From Vibrio penaeicida (GTDB lineage Bacteria > Pseudomonadota > Gammaproteobacteria > Enterobacterales > Vibrionaceae): a DNA stretch of 64,000 bases. Location: NCBI RefSeq assembly GCF_019977755.1, contig NZ_AP025144.1, forward strand, positions 1,488,001 through 1,552,000, read 5' to 3'. The position numbers and the translations under genes were made by a program. Shown piece after piece: positions 16,645 through 26,493 of this stretch (its first letter is position 1; each line of letters opens with the position of its first letter). The notes beneath the pieces are model-generated. The model made no database searches, was not told where the DNA came from, and saw only the letters and a list, made by a program, of their open reading frames with translations.

Positions 16645-19284
16645 ATGAGCGATCTAGCTAAAGAGATCACGCCCGTAAACATTGAAGATGAGCTCAGAGG
16701 TTCATACCTAGACTACGCGATGTCAGTTATCGTGGGTCGTGCTCTTCCAGATGTGCGTGATGGCCTAAAACCAGTACACCGCCGCGTTTTATTCGCGATG
16801 AATGTACTAGGCAATGATTGGAATAAACCATATAAAAAATCTGCCCGTGTGGTAGGTGATGTCATCGGTAAATATCACCCTCATGGTGATAGTGCAGTTT
16901 ACGATACGATTGTGCGTATGGCGCAGCCGTTTTCACTTCGCTATATGCTCGTCGATGGTCAAGGTAACTTTGGCTCGATAGATGGCGACTCTGCAGCGGC
17001 AATGCGTTATACCGAAGTTCGTATGGCGAAAATTGCCCATGAACTGCTTGCTGACCTCGACAAAGAGACAGTGGATTACGTACCAAACTACGACGGTACA
17101 GAGCAGATCCCTGCAGTACTTCCTACAAAGATTCCTAACTTGCTGGTAAACGGTGCCTCTGGTATCGCAGTAGGTATGGCAACGAATATTCCTCCTCACA
17201 ACTTAACCGAAGTGATCGATGGATGCTTGGCATTCATTAATAATGAAGAAATCACAATCGATGAGTTGATGGATTACATTCCAGGACCAGACTTTCCTAC
17301 GGCAGCATTGATTAGCGGTCGTAAAGGCATTGTTGACGCTTACAAGACCGGTCGTGGCAAGATCTACATGCGATCAAAAGCAGAGGTCGAAGCAGACAAA
17401 AATGGTAAAGAGACCATTATTGTCACTGAAATTCCATATCAGGTGAACAAAGCGCGTCTTATCGAAAAGATCGCTGAGTTAGTAAAAGATAAGAAAGTTG
17501 AAGGCATCAGTGCACTACGTGATGAGTCCGATAAAGACGGTATGCGTATTGTTATTGAATGTAAGCGTGACGCGGTAGGCGAAGTGGTTCTTAACAACCT
17601 TTACGCTCAAACTCAGTTGCAAACAACTTTCGGTATCAACATGGTTGCGCTGAACAACGGTCAGCCACAGTTGTTCAATCTGAAAGACATGCTTAAGTGC
17701 TTTGTCGATCACCGCCGTGAGGTTGTGACTCGTCGTACTATTTTTGAATTGCGTAAAGCTCGCGATCGTGCGCACATCCTTGAAGCACTTGCTCTAGCGT
17801 TGGCTAATATCGATGAAATCATCGAGCTTATCCGAAATGCGGCTACACCAGCAGAAGCGAAAGCAGGTCTTGTTGCTCGAGGTTGGGATTTGGGTAACGT
17901 TGCTGCCATGCTTGAAAGTACGGGTAATGATGCAGCTCGTCCAGATTGGCTTGAGCCTGAATACGGTATTCGTGATGGTCAGTACTTCTTAACTGAAACG
18001 CAAGCGCAAGCGATTCTAGATCTTCGTTTACATAAGTTGACAGGTCTTGAGCACGAGAAAATTCTAGACGAGTACAAAGAGCTTCTAGAAGAAATCGCAG
18101 AATTGATGCACATCCTTGCGAGCACAGAGCGCTTGATGGAAGTGATCCGCGAAGAGCTTGAAGCCGTGCGTGAAGGCTTTGGTGATCAGCGTCGTACAGA
18201 AATTACTGCGGCTGTCCATGATATCGATATGGAAGAGCTTATCGCCCAAGAAGACGTAGTCGTTACTCTGTCTCACGAAGGCTATGTTAAGTACCAAATT
18301 CTAAGCGATTACGAAGCGCAGCGCCGTGGTGGTAAAGGTAAGAGTGCAACTAAGATGAAAGATGAAGATTACATCGAACGTCTATTGGTTGCGAATACGC
18401 ACGATAATATCTTGTGCTTCTCTACTCGTGGTAAGACATATCGCCTGAAAGTTTATCAATTACCTCAAGCGAGCCGAAATGCGCGTGGTAAACCAATTGT
18501 AAACATTCTTCCTCTTGAGGATGGCGAGCGTATTACCGCGATCTTACCGGTATCTGAATACTCTGCAGATAAGTATATCTTTATGGCAACGGGTGACGGA
18601 ACGGTTAAGAAGACGTCTCTAGACCAGTTTGCCAATGTACGTTCTAACGGTCTCATTGCTGTTAACCTACGTGACGATGACTCGTTGATTGGTGTAGACA
18701 TTACTGACGGCGAAAGCGACATTATGTTGTTCTCCCAGCAAGGTAAAGTTGTACGCTTTGAAGAAGGTAAAGTACGTGCAATGGGTCGAACTGCTGCGGG
18801 TGTTCGCGGTATGAAGCTGGCTGAAGGCGACCAAGTGGTCTCGTTGATTGTTCCTTCAAATGAAGGTGACATTCTAACAGTCACGCAAAATGGTTACGGT
18901 AAACGTACACCTCTTGCTGAGTACCCTACGAAAGGTCGTGCGACTCAAGGTGTTGTTTCTATCAAAGTTTCAGACCGTAACGGCTGTGTAGTCGGTGCCG
19001 TACAAACGGAAGAAAACGACGAGTTTATGATGATTACCGACGCCGGTACTCTTGTTCGTACTCGCGTATCTGAAGTAAGCCAGGTAGGTCGTAATACTCA
19101 GGGTGTAACCCTAATTAGAACGGCTGAAGACGAAAACGTTGTTGGTTTGCAACGTATCGAAGAAATCGAAGAGTCTGACGTACCTGAAGGCGAAGAGACA
19201 GAAGCGACAGCTGAAAGTAATGCTGAGCAGCCTGAATCAGCTTCAGAGCAAGATGCACCAGAACAAAAAGATTCTGAAGAGTAA
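16645..19284 (+). CDS. gyrA: DNA gyrase subunit A
   Basis: 879 residues, normal length. The catalytic Tyr122 is in AMRYTEVRM. The quinolone-resistance region reads [11 protein letters not shown] with Ser83 and Asp87 unchanged, the susceptible form at these sites. The breakage-reunion domain covers about residues 1-510. A C-terminal beta-pinwheel follows, with the GyrA-box-like RRGGKGKSA at about residue 560, and then a long acidic tail rich in Glu. GyrA cuts and rejoins DNA within the A2B2 enzyme that introduces negative supercoils. It is monocistronic, with a strong terminator. Codon use appears highly biased, as expected for an abundant protein. Confidence 0.98.
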   Translation: MSDLAKEITPVNIEDELRGSYLDYAMSVIVGRALPDVRDGLKPVHRRVLFAMNVLGNDWNKPYKKSARVVGDVIGKYHPHGDSAVYDTIVRMAQPFSLRYMLVDGQGNFGSIDGDSAAAMRYTEVRMAKIAHELLADLDKETVDYVPNYDGTEQIPAVLPTKIPNLLVNGASGIAVGMATNIPPHNLTEVIDGCLAFINNEEITIDELMDYIPGPDFPTAALISGRKGIVDAYKTGRGKIYMRSKAEVEADKNGKETIIVTEIPYQVNKARLIEKIAELVKDKKVEGISALRDESDKDGMRIVIECKRDAVGEVVLNNLYAQTQLQTTFGINMVALNNGQPQLFNLKDMLKCFVDHRREVVTRRTIFELRKARDRAHILEALALALANIDEIIELIRNAATPAEAKAGLVARGWDLGNVAAMLESTGNDAARPDWLEPEYGIRDGQYFLTETQAQAILDLRLHKLTGLEHEKILDEYKELLEEIAELMHILASTERLMEVIREELEAVREGFGDQRRTEITAAVHDIDMEELIAQEDVVVTLSHEGYVKYQILSDYEAQRRGGKGKSATKMKDEDYIERLLVANTHDNILCFSTRGKTYRLKVYQLPQASRNARGKPIVNILPLEDGERITAILPVSEYSADKYIFMATGDGTVKKTSLDQFANVRSNGLIAVNLRDDDSLIGVDITDGESDIMLFSQQGKVVRFEEGKVRAMGRTAAGVRGMKLAEGDQVVSLIVPSNEGDILTVTQNGYGKRTPLAEYPTKGRATQGVVSIKVSDRNGCVVGAVQTEENDEFMMITDAGTLVRTRVSEVSQVGRNTQGVTLIRTAEDENVVGLQRIEEIEESDVPEGEETEATAESNAEQPESASEQDAPEQKDSEE

Positions 19285-19304
19285 TCTCAGTATCCAATAA
19301 GTTG

Positions 19305-19337
19305 AAAGCCATCAGCATTACGCTGATGGCTTTTTTG
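19305..19337 (+). terminator. gyrA terminator
   Basis: Stem AAAGCCATCAGC / GCTGATGGCTTT around ATTAC, followed by a T-run, about 20 bases after the gyrA stop. Confidence 0.9.
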
Positions 19338-19382
19338 TATATCTAAGTATTTAGGTTATTTGGATTTAGGTTATTGGGATAT

Positions 19383-19437
19383 AAAAATGCCTAAGTGAAC
19401 TAACCATTGATGTTATTTTCACTTAGGCATTTTTTTA
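19383..19437. terminator. Second, bidirectional terminator between gyrA and the TetR gene
   Basis: AAAATGCCTAAGTGAA pairs with TTCACTTAGGCATTTT. There are T-runs on both strands, so it can serve gyrA read-through and the convergent TetR-type gene. A TTTTA-repeat tract follows at about 19451-19475. Confidence 0.75.
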
Positions 19438-19565
19438 CTGCACATTACTCTATTTTATTTTATTTTATTTATTTTTCCTAATATTGCAGTCGACTTTTCA
19501 TATAATTTTTAATACAAGAAGGCATAACAATGTATTATGTCTATGCCTTTCTTAAAAAATCTTGA

Positions 19566-20138
19566 TTAGCACATTGAAGGGGCAGAAAATTTCAAGTCTT
19601 CCAAAACTCGGGTATAGTCCGTGATGTTAAATTTACTACAAGCTTCGTTGTTATCGATATTTAAATATGGCTGCGTACTCAGAGAAGAGACCAACATATA
19701 GTAATAGTCGATATTCATATCATTACAACCTGGCACCTTTTTAAGAGCGGAATACAAAGTTTGTTTGGTGACATGATTAAAGCGCGATTCCTCTAATTTC
19801 TTCCTAGATTCAAAGTCTTGGCTTAATCCTCCGCGCGTAAGAAGAATAGGGATATTAGGGTGGTTTTGCCAAAACTGTACATACTTTACAATAATTTCTG
19901 ATAGCTGAACTTGGCTCCTTGATTTGAAAGAAGAAAACTCTTTCGCAAGCCTAGGAGTATGCTCTTCAATTAATTGATCAAATAACTGTTCTTTATTCTT
20001 AAAATAATAAACAACTAGCGCAGGACTCACGCCGGCTTTTTGCGCAATTAATCTAAATGTCACTCTTTTAAATGCATGGGTGAAAAATAACTCTTCAGCT
20101 GCTTTTAATATCGCTTCTCTATTTTCATTCATTGGCAT
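19566..20138 (-). CDS. TetR-family transcriptional regulator
   Basis: 190 residues. The N-terminal helix-turn-helix (about residues 8-52) reads REAILKAAEELFFTHAF, then IAQKAGVSPALVVYYFKNKEQLF, the canonical TetR DNA-binding module. The ligand-binding half is not similar to any regulator I can name. There is no obvious partner gene: gyrA is convergent and the next gene downstream of its promoter is a separate operon on the same strand. The target is unknown. Confidence 0.88.
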   Translation of the reverse strand: MPMNENREAILKAAEELFFTHAFKRVTFRLIAQKAGVSPALVVYYFKNKEQLFDQLIEEHTPRLAKEFSSFKSRSQVQLSEIIVKYVQFWQNHPNIPILLTRGGLSQDFESRKKLEESRFNHVTKQTLYSALKKVPGCNDMNIDYYYMLVSSLSTQPYLNIDNNEACSKFNITDYTRVLEDLKFSAPSMC

Positions 20139-20382
20139 AATTAATACCGCTCCCCCTTATTGATATGATTGATTCTATTGAGGATGCGAGTGATGTCAAT
20201 TTACCCTATGCACAGGAATACCTATAAAATACGTTTCAAAATATATATGTATGGAAATATATTGATTTGTGACTAATTGTTAACAAAAAATAGTAATGAA
20301 ATTCAGTGAGATATAGTTGGAAGGAAATATTTGTAAGTTTTGTAAGGTGATTAATGATATTTGTAATGGTATGTAGAATGAA

Positions 20383-20413
20383 GGGCAATTTGGCGAAATC
20401 CTACAAATTGCCC
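20383..20413 (-). terminator. Terminator-like hairpin after the PstS-like gene
   Basis: Perfect 10-bp stem GGGCAATTTG / CAAATTGCCC with an 11-base loop, 10 bases past the stop at 20423. There is only a weak T-run on the minus strand. The rest of the 284-base gap is AT-rich with no gene seen. Confidence 0.6.
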
Positions 20414-20422
20414 AACAATTCA

Positions 20423-20818
20423 CTAAGGTTTGAGCAACACTTTCACACTACTGTCAACTTGGGTTTCGTCAATGTAACCGATGATGTTGTTGCCTGTTTG
20501 AACCGTATTTTTTACCAGATCAGCATTAGGTAGAGCTTTTGGTGGTTGCCCTTTACCTGTAAACACACGCTTTGCCCAATAAGCTTGCAACTGCGCTTCT
20601 GTTTTCCCAGTGACTTTTTGGTGGAATTCCTCTTTGAGCGCGTCGCCATCAGCGAGATCCACAACGTCAATATTGAGAGATTTTGCTTTGCCAAGGTAGA
20701 GTTTCTTGACGGTTGCAGCACTAAGGGCGTCCATTGAAGGGTTACCAACAACAACTACTGCGGCATTTGCGCTTGTACTCAGAGCCAATGCCGCTACAAC
20801 GATTAATTTGTTCAACAT
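20423..20818 (-). CDS. Small PstS-like periplasmic protein
   Basis: 131 residues with a signal peptide cut after SANA (about residue 19). It reads VVVVGNPSMDALSAATVKKLYLGK and later GQPPKALPNADLVKNTVQTGNNIIGYID. These correspond to the start and end lobes of the phosphate-binding PstS/SphX family, but the protein is far shorter than a transporter PstS (about 320 residues). No ABC permease or ATPase genes are adjacent, so it is more likely a sensor partner than a transport component. It is the third gene of the MCP-porin operon and starts 9 bases after the porin stop. Confidence 0.7.
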   Translation of the reverse strand: MLNKLIVVAALALSTSANAAVVVVGNPSMDALSAATVKKLYLGKAKSLNIDVVDLADGDALKEEFHQKVTGKTEAQLQAYWAKRVFTGKGQPPKALPNADLVKNTVQTGNNIIGYIDETQVDSSVKVLLKP

Positions 20819-20827
20819 ATTTCTTCC

Positions 20828-22207
20828 TTAAAATACAACGTCAACTTTTAGCGTATAGAGTAGGTTAGTTTTATCTTGGCTTTCCGAGTTTAACCCGCCA
20901 AATGTGTCACCAAAATCGGTCATGTAACTGACATCTCCCTTTAGCGCCACGTTGGTCATAACATCCCAGCGAGCACCAATGCTGTAGGTAGTGCGTTGGA
21001 TGTTTTGAGTCGATTGGATTGCCTTTGCGGAACCTTCAACACTTCCAGCGGCTTTTGCTGCAGCTGCTTTTTGTTGCGCTTGAGCCATAAGGATTGCTGC
21101 CCTACCGGGATTGATTGCCATCATCGCTTTGGCTTGAGTGAATAGTGTTTCAGCTTGAGCAGCAAGGTTAGCAGTGCTTCCTTTTACCGACGCGTAATGC
21201 TTGTTTCTTACATCGTTATCTTTTGTACGCATATGCGAAACAGTGAAATACGGTGTTACTTCGTTAAGGCGGTATGCCGCGGTTAGGTAGGCTGAATCTA
21301 CATCTGTGTAAAAACCTTCCACTTCTGTGCGAGTCAGTTCAGAGGACAACATTAGGCTGCCGTTGTCGTATCGGGCACCTAAGCCGTAAAACTTAGCAGC
21401 ATCGTTATCAAAGGTGGTGTTTGCGATGACGCCACCAAGTGGTTTCAGTGCTGCACTAGTGCTGTTCCAATCAACGTCAGAAGAAACTTTTGCTTGGCCA
21501 TATACAGCACGCAACGTCCACGTATCATCAGTCCAGTTAACCACACCACCCAAGATTTCATTGAATTCCGTTGGCGCATTATAAGAGTGCTTGTTCGCAG
21601 TTAGCTTTTGCGAACCCGCAAAGCCTTGGAACGAAAGGGTACTATCTTCTAACTCGATATCGTAAATGAAGTCTCCACCCGTCAGCGACGTGACAACGAC
21701 AGGACCGTAAACTTCGGTAGGAACACGAACACCAACTTGCGCATAACCCACTTCTAGATAGTCGGAGTACATAAATAGAGGTAGGCGAAGTTTACCGCCT
21801 CGAACCTTCAGGTTTGGCGTAAATTGATGGCTAACAAACGCCCACTCAATATCAGGGCTCCAACTCTCTTTCTTGGTTCCACGCGCAACCAGCTGTACTG
21901 TCGCTGATGTTGAGTCATTGATTGCAAACTTACTTTGAAGACCGATTAGGGAGCCTTCGTCAAACTTGATTTTGTCTGTCGAGTAGGCGAAGCCATGATT
22001 GTTGTTTGCAACCTGCATATTGACTGAGGCAAAGCCATTGAAGCTAATTTTGTCAGCGATTGAAGACGACTTTTGTGCTTCCAATAGCTTAACTTGATGC
22101 TCTAGTGCTTCAATACGTTTTTCTGAATTAGCGTCTGCAGCTTGAGCTGAAAACGTGGCAGCGCAAATCACCGCTAATGGTAGCAGGCGAAAAGTTTTGT
22201 TCGTCAT
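20828..22207 (-). CDS. Outer-membrane porin
   Basis: 459 residues. A signal peptide is cleaved near AQAADA (residue 24), followed by a short coiled-coil (RIEALEHQVKLLEAQK) as in trimeric porins, then alternating beta-strand sequence ending LKVDVVF with the C-terminal Phe needed for assembly. An unusual Ala/Gln/Lys-rich insertion at about residues 345-400 (MAQAQQKAAAAKAAG) would form a helical extracellular loop or plug rather than barrel strand. The substrate is unknown. It sits between an MCP gene (19-base gap) and a PstS-like gene, so its solute may also be the chemotactic signal. Confidence 0.8.
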   Translation of the reverse strand: MTNKTFRLLPLAVICAATFSAQAADANSEKRIEALEHQVKLLEAQKSSSIADKISFNGFASVNMQVANNNHGFAYSTDKIKFDEGSLIGLQSKFAINDSTSATVQLVARGTKKESWSPDIEWAFVSHQFTPNLKVRGGKLRLPLFMYSDYLEVGYAQVGVRVPTEVYGPVVVTSLTGGDFIYDIELEDSTLSFQGFAGSQKLTANKHSYNAPTEFNEILGGVVNWTDDTWTLRAVYGQAKVSSDVDWNSTSAALKPLGGVIANTTFDNDAAKFYGLGARYDNGSLMLSSELTRTEVEGFYTDVDSAYLTAAYRLNEVTPYFTVSHMRTKDNDVRNKHYASVKGSTANLAAQAETLFTQAKAMMAINPGRAAILMAQAQQKAAAAKAAGSVEGSAKAIQSTQNIQRTTYSIGARWDVMTNVALKGDVSYMTDFGDTFGGLNSESQDKTNLLYTLKVDVVF

Positions 22208-22226
22208 TTTTATTCTCCGAAAGGGA

Positions 22227-23846
22227 TTAGACTTTAAATTGAGAGGTGGATTGGCTCAGTTGAGCGACAATGTTACTTAGCTCGTGACTGAGAGATTCGA
22301 GTTCGCTAGTGGAATGCGAGACTTGTTGAGAACAATCAGTAAAGTCATCCAGCCGTTGTTGGATCTGATTGGAAGTTTGATGCTGCAATTCAGTCGCCTG
22401 AGCAATTTGCTTATTCACTTGAGTGATACTTGCAACCTGCGTGGTGATTTCAGACAGACTTTGCCCAGCTTCTCGCGCGTTGTGTACACCGAGCGACGAG
22501 CTCTCTAAGCCCTGAGACATCGCTTCAACTGCGCCATGAGCTTCGTTTTGCAGCTCTACAAGAAGGGCATTTATTTCTGTTGCTGAGCTTTGCGTATTGC
22601 TGGCAAGCACTCTAACCTCATCAGCTACAACAGCAAACCCACGGCCGTGCTCACCCGCTCGGGCAGCTTCGATAGCGGCATTGAGTGCCAGCAGGTTTGT
22701 TTGCTCCGCAACATTTTGAATGGTGCTCAAGATAGAACCCACGTTATTTGTATTCGATTCAAGTTCAGCTAGTTTGGCAGCGGTAGTTCGAATTTTTTCT
22801 GCGAGTAACTCTATTTGATTGGAAGTCTTGGTCACGACTTCTGCCCCTTGCTCTGCTTTTTGATTGGCAGATTGAGCTTGTCGATCGGCTTGTGAGGCGA
22901 AATCAACCACATGCTTGATAGAGCCCAGCATTTCGCCAATAGAGCGGGTAACATCTTCAATTTGTATTTGTTGCTGGTTATTTAAAGCCAGCGTGTTCTG
23001 AGCGCTGTATTCCATGCGAGTAGAGACTTTTTCAAGCATGTTGCTACTGTTAAGTGTACTTTTTATGATGACTTGTAGCTTCTCGATGAACTGATTGACT
23101 CGACTAACCAATAGTGAGATTTCATCTTTACCGTTGTATTCAATGCGCGCAGTTAGGTCGCCATCTCCACTGGCAATCTCTTTCATCTTTTGTGTCACTA
23201 AAGAAATCGACTTTGTAATGGAATGTTGAATGGCAAATGAAGTGACACCAAGGGAAACAATAAGGATACCACCCAATAGTATGGAAACAGACGAAGCTTG
23301 GTTCGCTTCCGCTTCAGACGTTTGAATGGTCTCTACAACTTGCTTTCGTATGTTTTCTCGAAGCTGATCGGAGATAGAGTGCAGCGCTTTAAGTTGTTTA
23401 TCGATGAGCGTAGCGCGGTGGCTCAACTCGTCGAAAGTGCTATTCAGCTCAATAAAATCTAGGCTGAGCTGTTTTGCTTGCTGAGAGTATGTTTGTAGAG
23501 AAGAAGCGAAGTTCTCAAAGTTTTGGGCATACTCAGGCAGTACACGTGCCCCTTTTTGTGCATCGTTGAGTAGCGTTTGGGTGAGTTCATCTGCTGTGAT
23601 CAGTGCGGATTCATCTTCCATTACAACAGCGGCATCAAATTGCTGTTTTAAGCTCGGAAGCAAAGAGTTCAGTTTTACTGCCCGCTCTAGTGCAGGGTAG
23701 TATCGACTTTCTAAGGCATTAAGGCGCTCACTGCTTTCTTTATGGATACTGACATTCATGAAAATGATGGTCAGCAAACTTGCAGATACAATAAGCAGCA
23801 ACAAGATAAATTGATAGCGGATTGAAATGTAGCGGGACAGTAGCAT
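22227..23846 (-). CDS. Methyl-accepting chemotaxis protein
   Basis: 539 residues. Transmembrane helices lie at about 11-31 and 183-205 around a helical periplasmic domain without a Cache motif (four-helix type). A HAMP domain follows at about 206-258, then the signalling hairpin with the conserved tip [19 protein letters not shown] and [12 protein letters not shown]. It links to CheA/CheW. The lead position in an operon with a porin and a PstS-like protein suggests that the periplasmic protein or a porin-imported solute is its ligand, which is inference. Confidence 0.92.
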   Translation of the reverse strand: MLLSRYISIRYQFILLLLIVSASLLTIIFMNVSIHKESSERLNALESRYYPALERAVKLNSLLPSLKQQFDAAVVMEDESALITADELTQTLLNDAQKGARVLPEYAQNFENFASSLQTYSQQAKQLSLDFIELNSTFDELSHRATLIDKQLKALHSISDQLRENIRKQVVETIQTSEAEANQASSVSILLGGILIVSLGVTSFAIQHSITKSISLVTQKMKEIASGDGDLTARIEYNGKDEISLLVSRVNQFIEKLQVIIKSTLNSSNMLEKVSTRMEYSAQNTLALNNQQQIQIEDVTRSIGEMLGSIKHVVDFASQADRQAQSANQKAEQGAEVVTKTSNQIELLAEKIRTTAAKLAELESNTNNVGSILSTIQNVAEQTNLLALNAAIEAARAGEHGRGFAVVADEVRVLASNTQSSATEINALLVELQNEAHGAVEAMSQGLESSSLGVHNAREAGQSLSEITTQVASITQVNKQIAQATELQHQTSNQIQQRLDDFTDCSQQVSHSTSELESLSHELSNIVAQLSQSTSQFKV

Positions 23847-23936
23847 GACTTCGACTTATATTCGCTGATCACATCGGACCATTTATGAGTTCTGATCATT
23901 TTATCGCGCTAGGCGAGTTCTATTGAGTTGTTACAT

Positions 23937-23960
23937 TAAACAATCATCTATCATTGTTTA
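23937..23960 (-). terminator. Weak terminator-like hairpin after the EAL gene
   Basis: TAAACAAT / ATTGTTTA stem with an 8-base loop, 25 bases beyond the EAL-gene stop on the minus strand. There is only a short T-run. Confidence 0.45.
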
Positions 23961-23984
23961 GATTTTGAATATTATCCTCTTAAA

Positions 23985-25178
23985 CTACAATAATTCCTCG
24001 ATGATAATTCTTTTTTTCCAGTTTTTATGCCATTCATTTAGATGAGATACTGGCATTGGTCTAGCAATAAAATACCCCTGTGCCAACCCATTTTCCCCTG
24101 ATAGCCCTTGTAAACATGACCAAAGTGCTTTGTCTTCGATTCCTTCAGCGACCGTATTGAAATTGAGTCGTTCAGCAAGGAAGAGGCTTGCTTCTACAAT
24201 CGCTCTCGAAACGTTGCTGTTATTCACATTTTTAACAAAGTTGACATCGAGCTTTAGCTCTGAAAAGGGCAACTCCTCTAATAGTTTGAGAGAGGAGTAT
24301 CCTGTGCCAAAATCGTCAATTGCTAGTGCTACCCCTTTCATGCAGATTCGAGTGGCAGACGCGAGTGCTTTACCGAGGTTTTGTATAATGTCGGACTCTG
24401 TGAGCTCAAGGCGAATGGAAGAAGCTGACAAGGTTCTGTCGTCAATTAGTGTGAACAAATGCTGGGTAAACTCGTCATTCATCAACTCATTCGCAGTGAT
24501 GTTAAATGCAAACCGCCGAAATTCAGTATTGGGTAAATCCTGAATGGCTTGGTTTAAGGTTTGTAATGCGATGGGATGCAACAACCCGAGCTCTTGTACT
24601 TTATCTAGGAAGAAGTAGGGAGTGAGCACACCATATTCTGGATGGTTCCATCTAATGAGTGTCTCACTTTCTAGCCATTCTCCGGTCTTGAAGCTAACAA
24701 GTGGTTGGTAGTAAAGCTCGAATTCATTATTTGCGATTCCTTTAAGGACCGATTTTTCAGTCACAGAGATTGAAATAGGCTCTGAAGGTTTTTGTGATGA
24801 GTCTTGACCTGAAGTATGGAGCAGTAGAGAAAGCTTTTCAGATGTAACGGGTTTCTCCATTAATCCAATGAGTTTTAAGCCATACTGTTGGCACATTTTT
24901 TCAGCAGAATTGATCACGATTTCATTCTGAGCACTGGAAATGATTATTTCACCTTGATAACTCTCTTCTCCGAGCTTTTGAAGCAATTCTATGCCGTCCA
25001 TTGTTGGCATGTTCAAATCGCAAATTAGTAAATTAGGATGATGTTTTGCGATGTAATCGAGAGCTTCGGTACCGCAAGACACTGAAGAGATATGGTTCAA
25101 CCCAGCCTTTTCCAGTTGTAAATGCAAGAATTTTCTCTGGAAATCATGGTCTTCAATTATTAGTACGTGTCTATTCAT
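23985..25178 (-). CDS. Response regulator with c-di-GMP phosphodiesterase (REC-EAL), VieA-like
   Basis: 397 residues from ATG 25178, which has CCGGAG 7-8 bases upstream. A longer frame to 25244 overlaps the previous gene and is not preferred. A receiver domain covers residues 1-120 with phospho-acceptor Asp54 (LICDLNMPTMDG). An EAL domain at about 145-385 has ETLIR (the ExLxR motif), LELTESD, AIDDFGTGYSS and AEGIED, all the residues expected in an active phosphodiesterase. V. cholerae VieA has the same REC-EAL core plus a C-terminal HTH, which is absent here, so output is probably only c-di-GMP hydrolysis. It is the last gene of the kinase operon. Confidence 0.88.
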   Translation of the reverse strand: MNRHVLIIEDHDFQRKFLHLQLEKAGLNHISSVSCGTEALDYIAKHHPNLLICDLNMPTMDGIELLQKLGEESYQGEIIISSAQNEIVINSAEKMCQQYGLKLIGLMEKPVTSEKLSLLLHTSGQDSSQKPSEPISISVTEKSVLKGIANNEFELYYQPLVSFKTGEWLESETLIRWNHPEYGVLTPYFFLDKVQELGLLHPIALQTLNQAIQDLPNTEFRRFAFNITANELMNDEFTQHLFTLIDDRTLSASSIRLELTESDIIQNLGKALASATRICMKGVALAIDDFGTGYSSLKLLEELPFSELKLDVNFVKNVNNSNVSRAIVEASLFLAERLNFNTVAEGIEDKALWSCLQGLSGENGLAQGYFIARPMPVSHLNEWHKNWKKRIIIEELL

Positions 25179-25192
25179 TACGACTCCGGAAG

Positions 25193-26485
25193 CTATGCGA
25201 GCTGAATACTTTGTGTTTCTATTGAGCGCTTTTCTGTTGCGCACATAACGACTGATCTTTTAAAAAAGCATAAGACCTTTTTACTTATAAGGTTAATTCG
25301 ATTATGAACTTTATTGAGTTCGGTATCATTTGGGGATTGCTCTAATACATCAAGAAGAAACAAGTTTGCTAATGACGAATGTTCAAATAACGGTGAGCTA
25401 ATTAAAGTATTTATCGGATGACTGGTATTACTACCGGATTTACTCTCACACCAAGCGGTAAACAACATTTCATAAGTACTGGAAAACCGATTGTTTGTTG
25501 GTAGTGGAATCGAATTCCATGTTGCTTTGGGTTTACTCCAATCATTTTTTGCTAGTTGGGCACACAGCAAGAGTTTGTGTTCTTCATCGAGCCATAAGTT
25601 TTTCCCAAGTCGCTGTTTTAGCCGGTGCAGCATGTTGTCACAAAGAAGGTTAGGCATAATCAATGAGGTCCACAAAAGGCTGGATATCGCTGATGGGTCA
25701 CAGTTCCTTCCACTCAATATAGAATTAGTCAGCTCTTTGCTGACTTTTATCTCTCCTTTTGCCATCGACAATGCGAGCTTGAAAGGGTAGTAGTCAGTGG
25801 GGCGGTAATCCGCCCGTTGAACAAGTGAGTGCAATATCGATTCAGACTGTGAAATCTCTCCTTTTTGTAATAGCAGGAAAGCATAGATAAGCCCGATCTT
25901 TGTTGTCGGGTGTGACTTGAAAAATGCCTTAAGAACGATCAGACGATGTTCAAGTGGTACCACGCTAAAGTGAGAAAACTGCTCAATGACATGGATTGCC
26001 TTTTTGGAGGATGACGTGGACTTTAGCGCAGTCATAAATCCATTAAGCCCAGCCTGTTGGTAGGCATGAATAGCATTCCTACTCAACTTTTGTAGGTTGA
26101 GATTGGATTGGATACTTGTCGAGAGTGTATCCATTCTCAATGGTTTTATGATGTAGGCATTGGGGTTGTATGATGAAAACCTTTGCACAACATTCACCGA
26201 GTTATCTGCTGTCGCAACAATCACAATGGTATCGTGAGATCGAAGCTCCTGTAGATGTAAGGCTTGCAAAAACTCTAATCCGCTAGCGCCGTTGCCTAGG
26301 TTCTGATCGATGATGATGACATCGAAAATATGGGTTTTACATAATGAGAGTGCACGGTTAGCACTGGAACACATGAAAATGTTTTCTGCCAAAAATCCGA
26401 TCTTTAGAATCATAATCCGCGACGTATTTCGAATTAATTCGCAATCGTCGACAACGAGAATCTTTTTATTTTGAATGGTATTCAT
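25193..26485 (-). CDS. Receiver-domain protein with helical C-terminus, VieB-like
   Basis: 430 residues. The N-terminal receiver (about 1-125) has the acidic pair DD, phospho-acceptor Asp60 (VIIIDQNLG), an IVATADN switch region and the Lys in YIIKPLR. The rest (about 140-430) is mainly helical, with repeat-like segments such as IGLIYAFLLLQKGEISQSESILHSL that resemble tetratricopeptide repeats. It has no DNA-binding or catalytic domain. V. cholerae VieB has a similar layout and inhibits phosphotransfer from VieS, so a modulator role is inferred. It lies 8 bases after the hybrid-kinase stop and 14 bases before the EAL gene. Confidence 0.75.
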   Translation of the reverse strand: MNTIQNKKILVVDDCELIRNTSRIMILKIGFLAENIFMCSSANRALSLCKTHIFDVIIIDQNLGNGASGLEFLQALHLQELRSHDTIVIVATADNSVNVVQRFSSYNPNAYIIKPLRMDTLSTSIQSNLNLQKLSRNAIHAYQQAGLNGFMTALKSTSSSKKAIHVIEQFSHFSVVPLEHRLIVLKAFFKSHPTTKIGLIYAFLLLQKGEISQSESILHSLVQRADYRPTDYYPFKLALSMAKGEIKVSKELTNSILSGRNCDPSAISSLLWTSLIMPNLLCDNMLHRLKQRLGKNLWLDEEHKLLLCAQLAKNDWSKPKATWNSIPLPTNNRFSSTYEMLFTAWCESKSGSNTSHPINTLISSPLFEHSSLANLFLLDVLEQSPNDTELNKVHNRINLISKKVLCFFKRSVVMCATEKRSIETQSIQLA

Positions 26486-26493
26486 GGGTGCTT

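Noticed and set aside
16862..19318. Several antisense frames within gyrA
   Set aside because: They are shadows of a highly biased coding sequence with no independent signals.
19448..19475. TTTTA tandem tract downstream of gyrA as a regulatory repeat
   Set aside because: It lies between two convergent genes after terminators and has no promoter; probably neutral AT-rich sequence.
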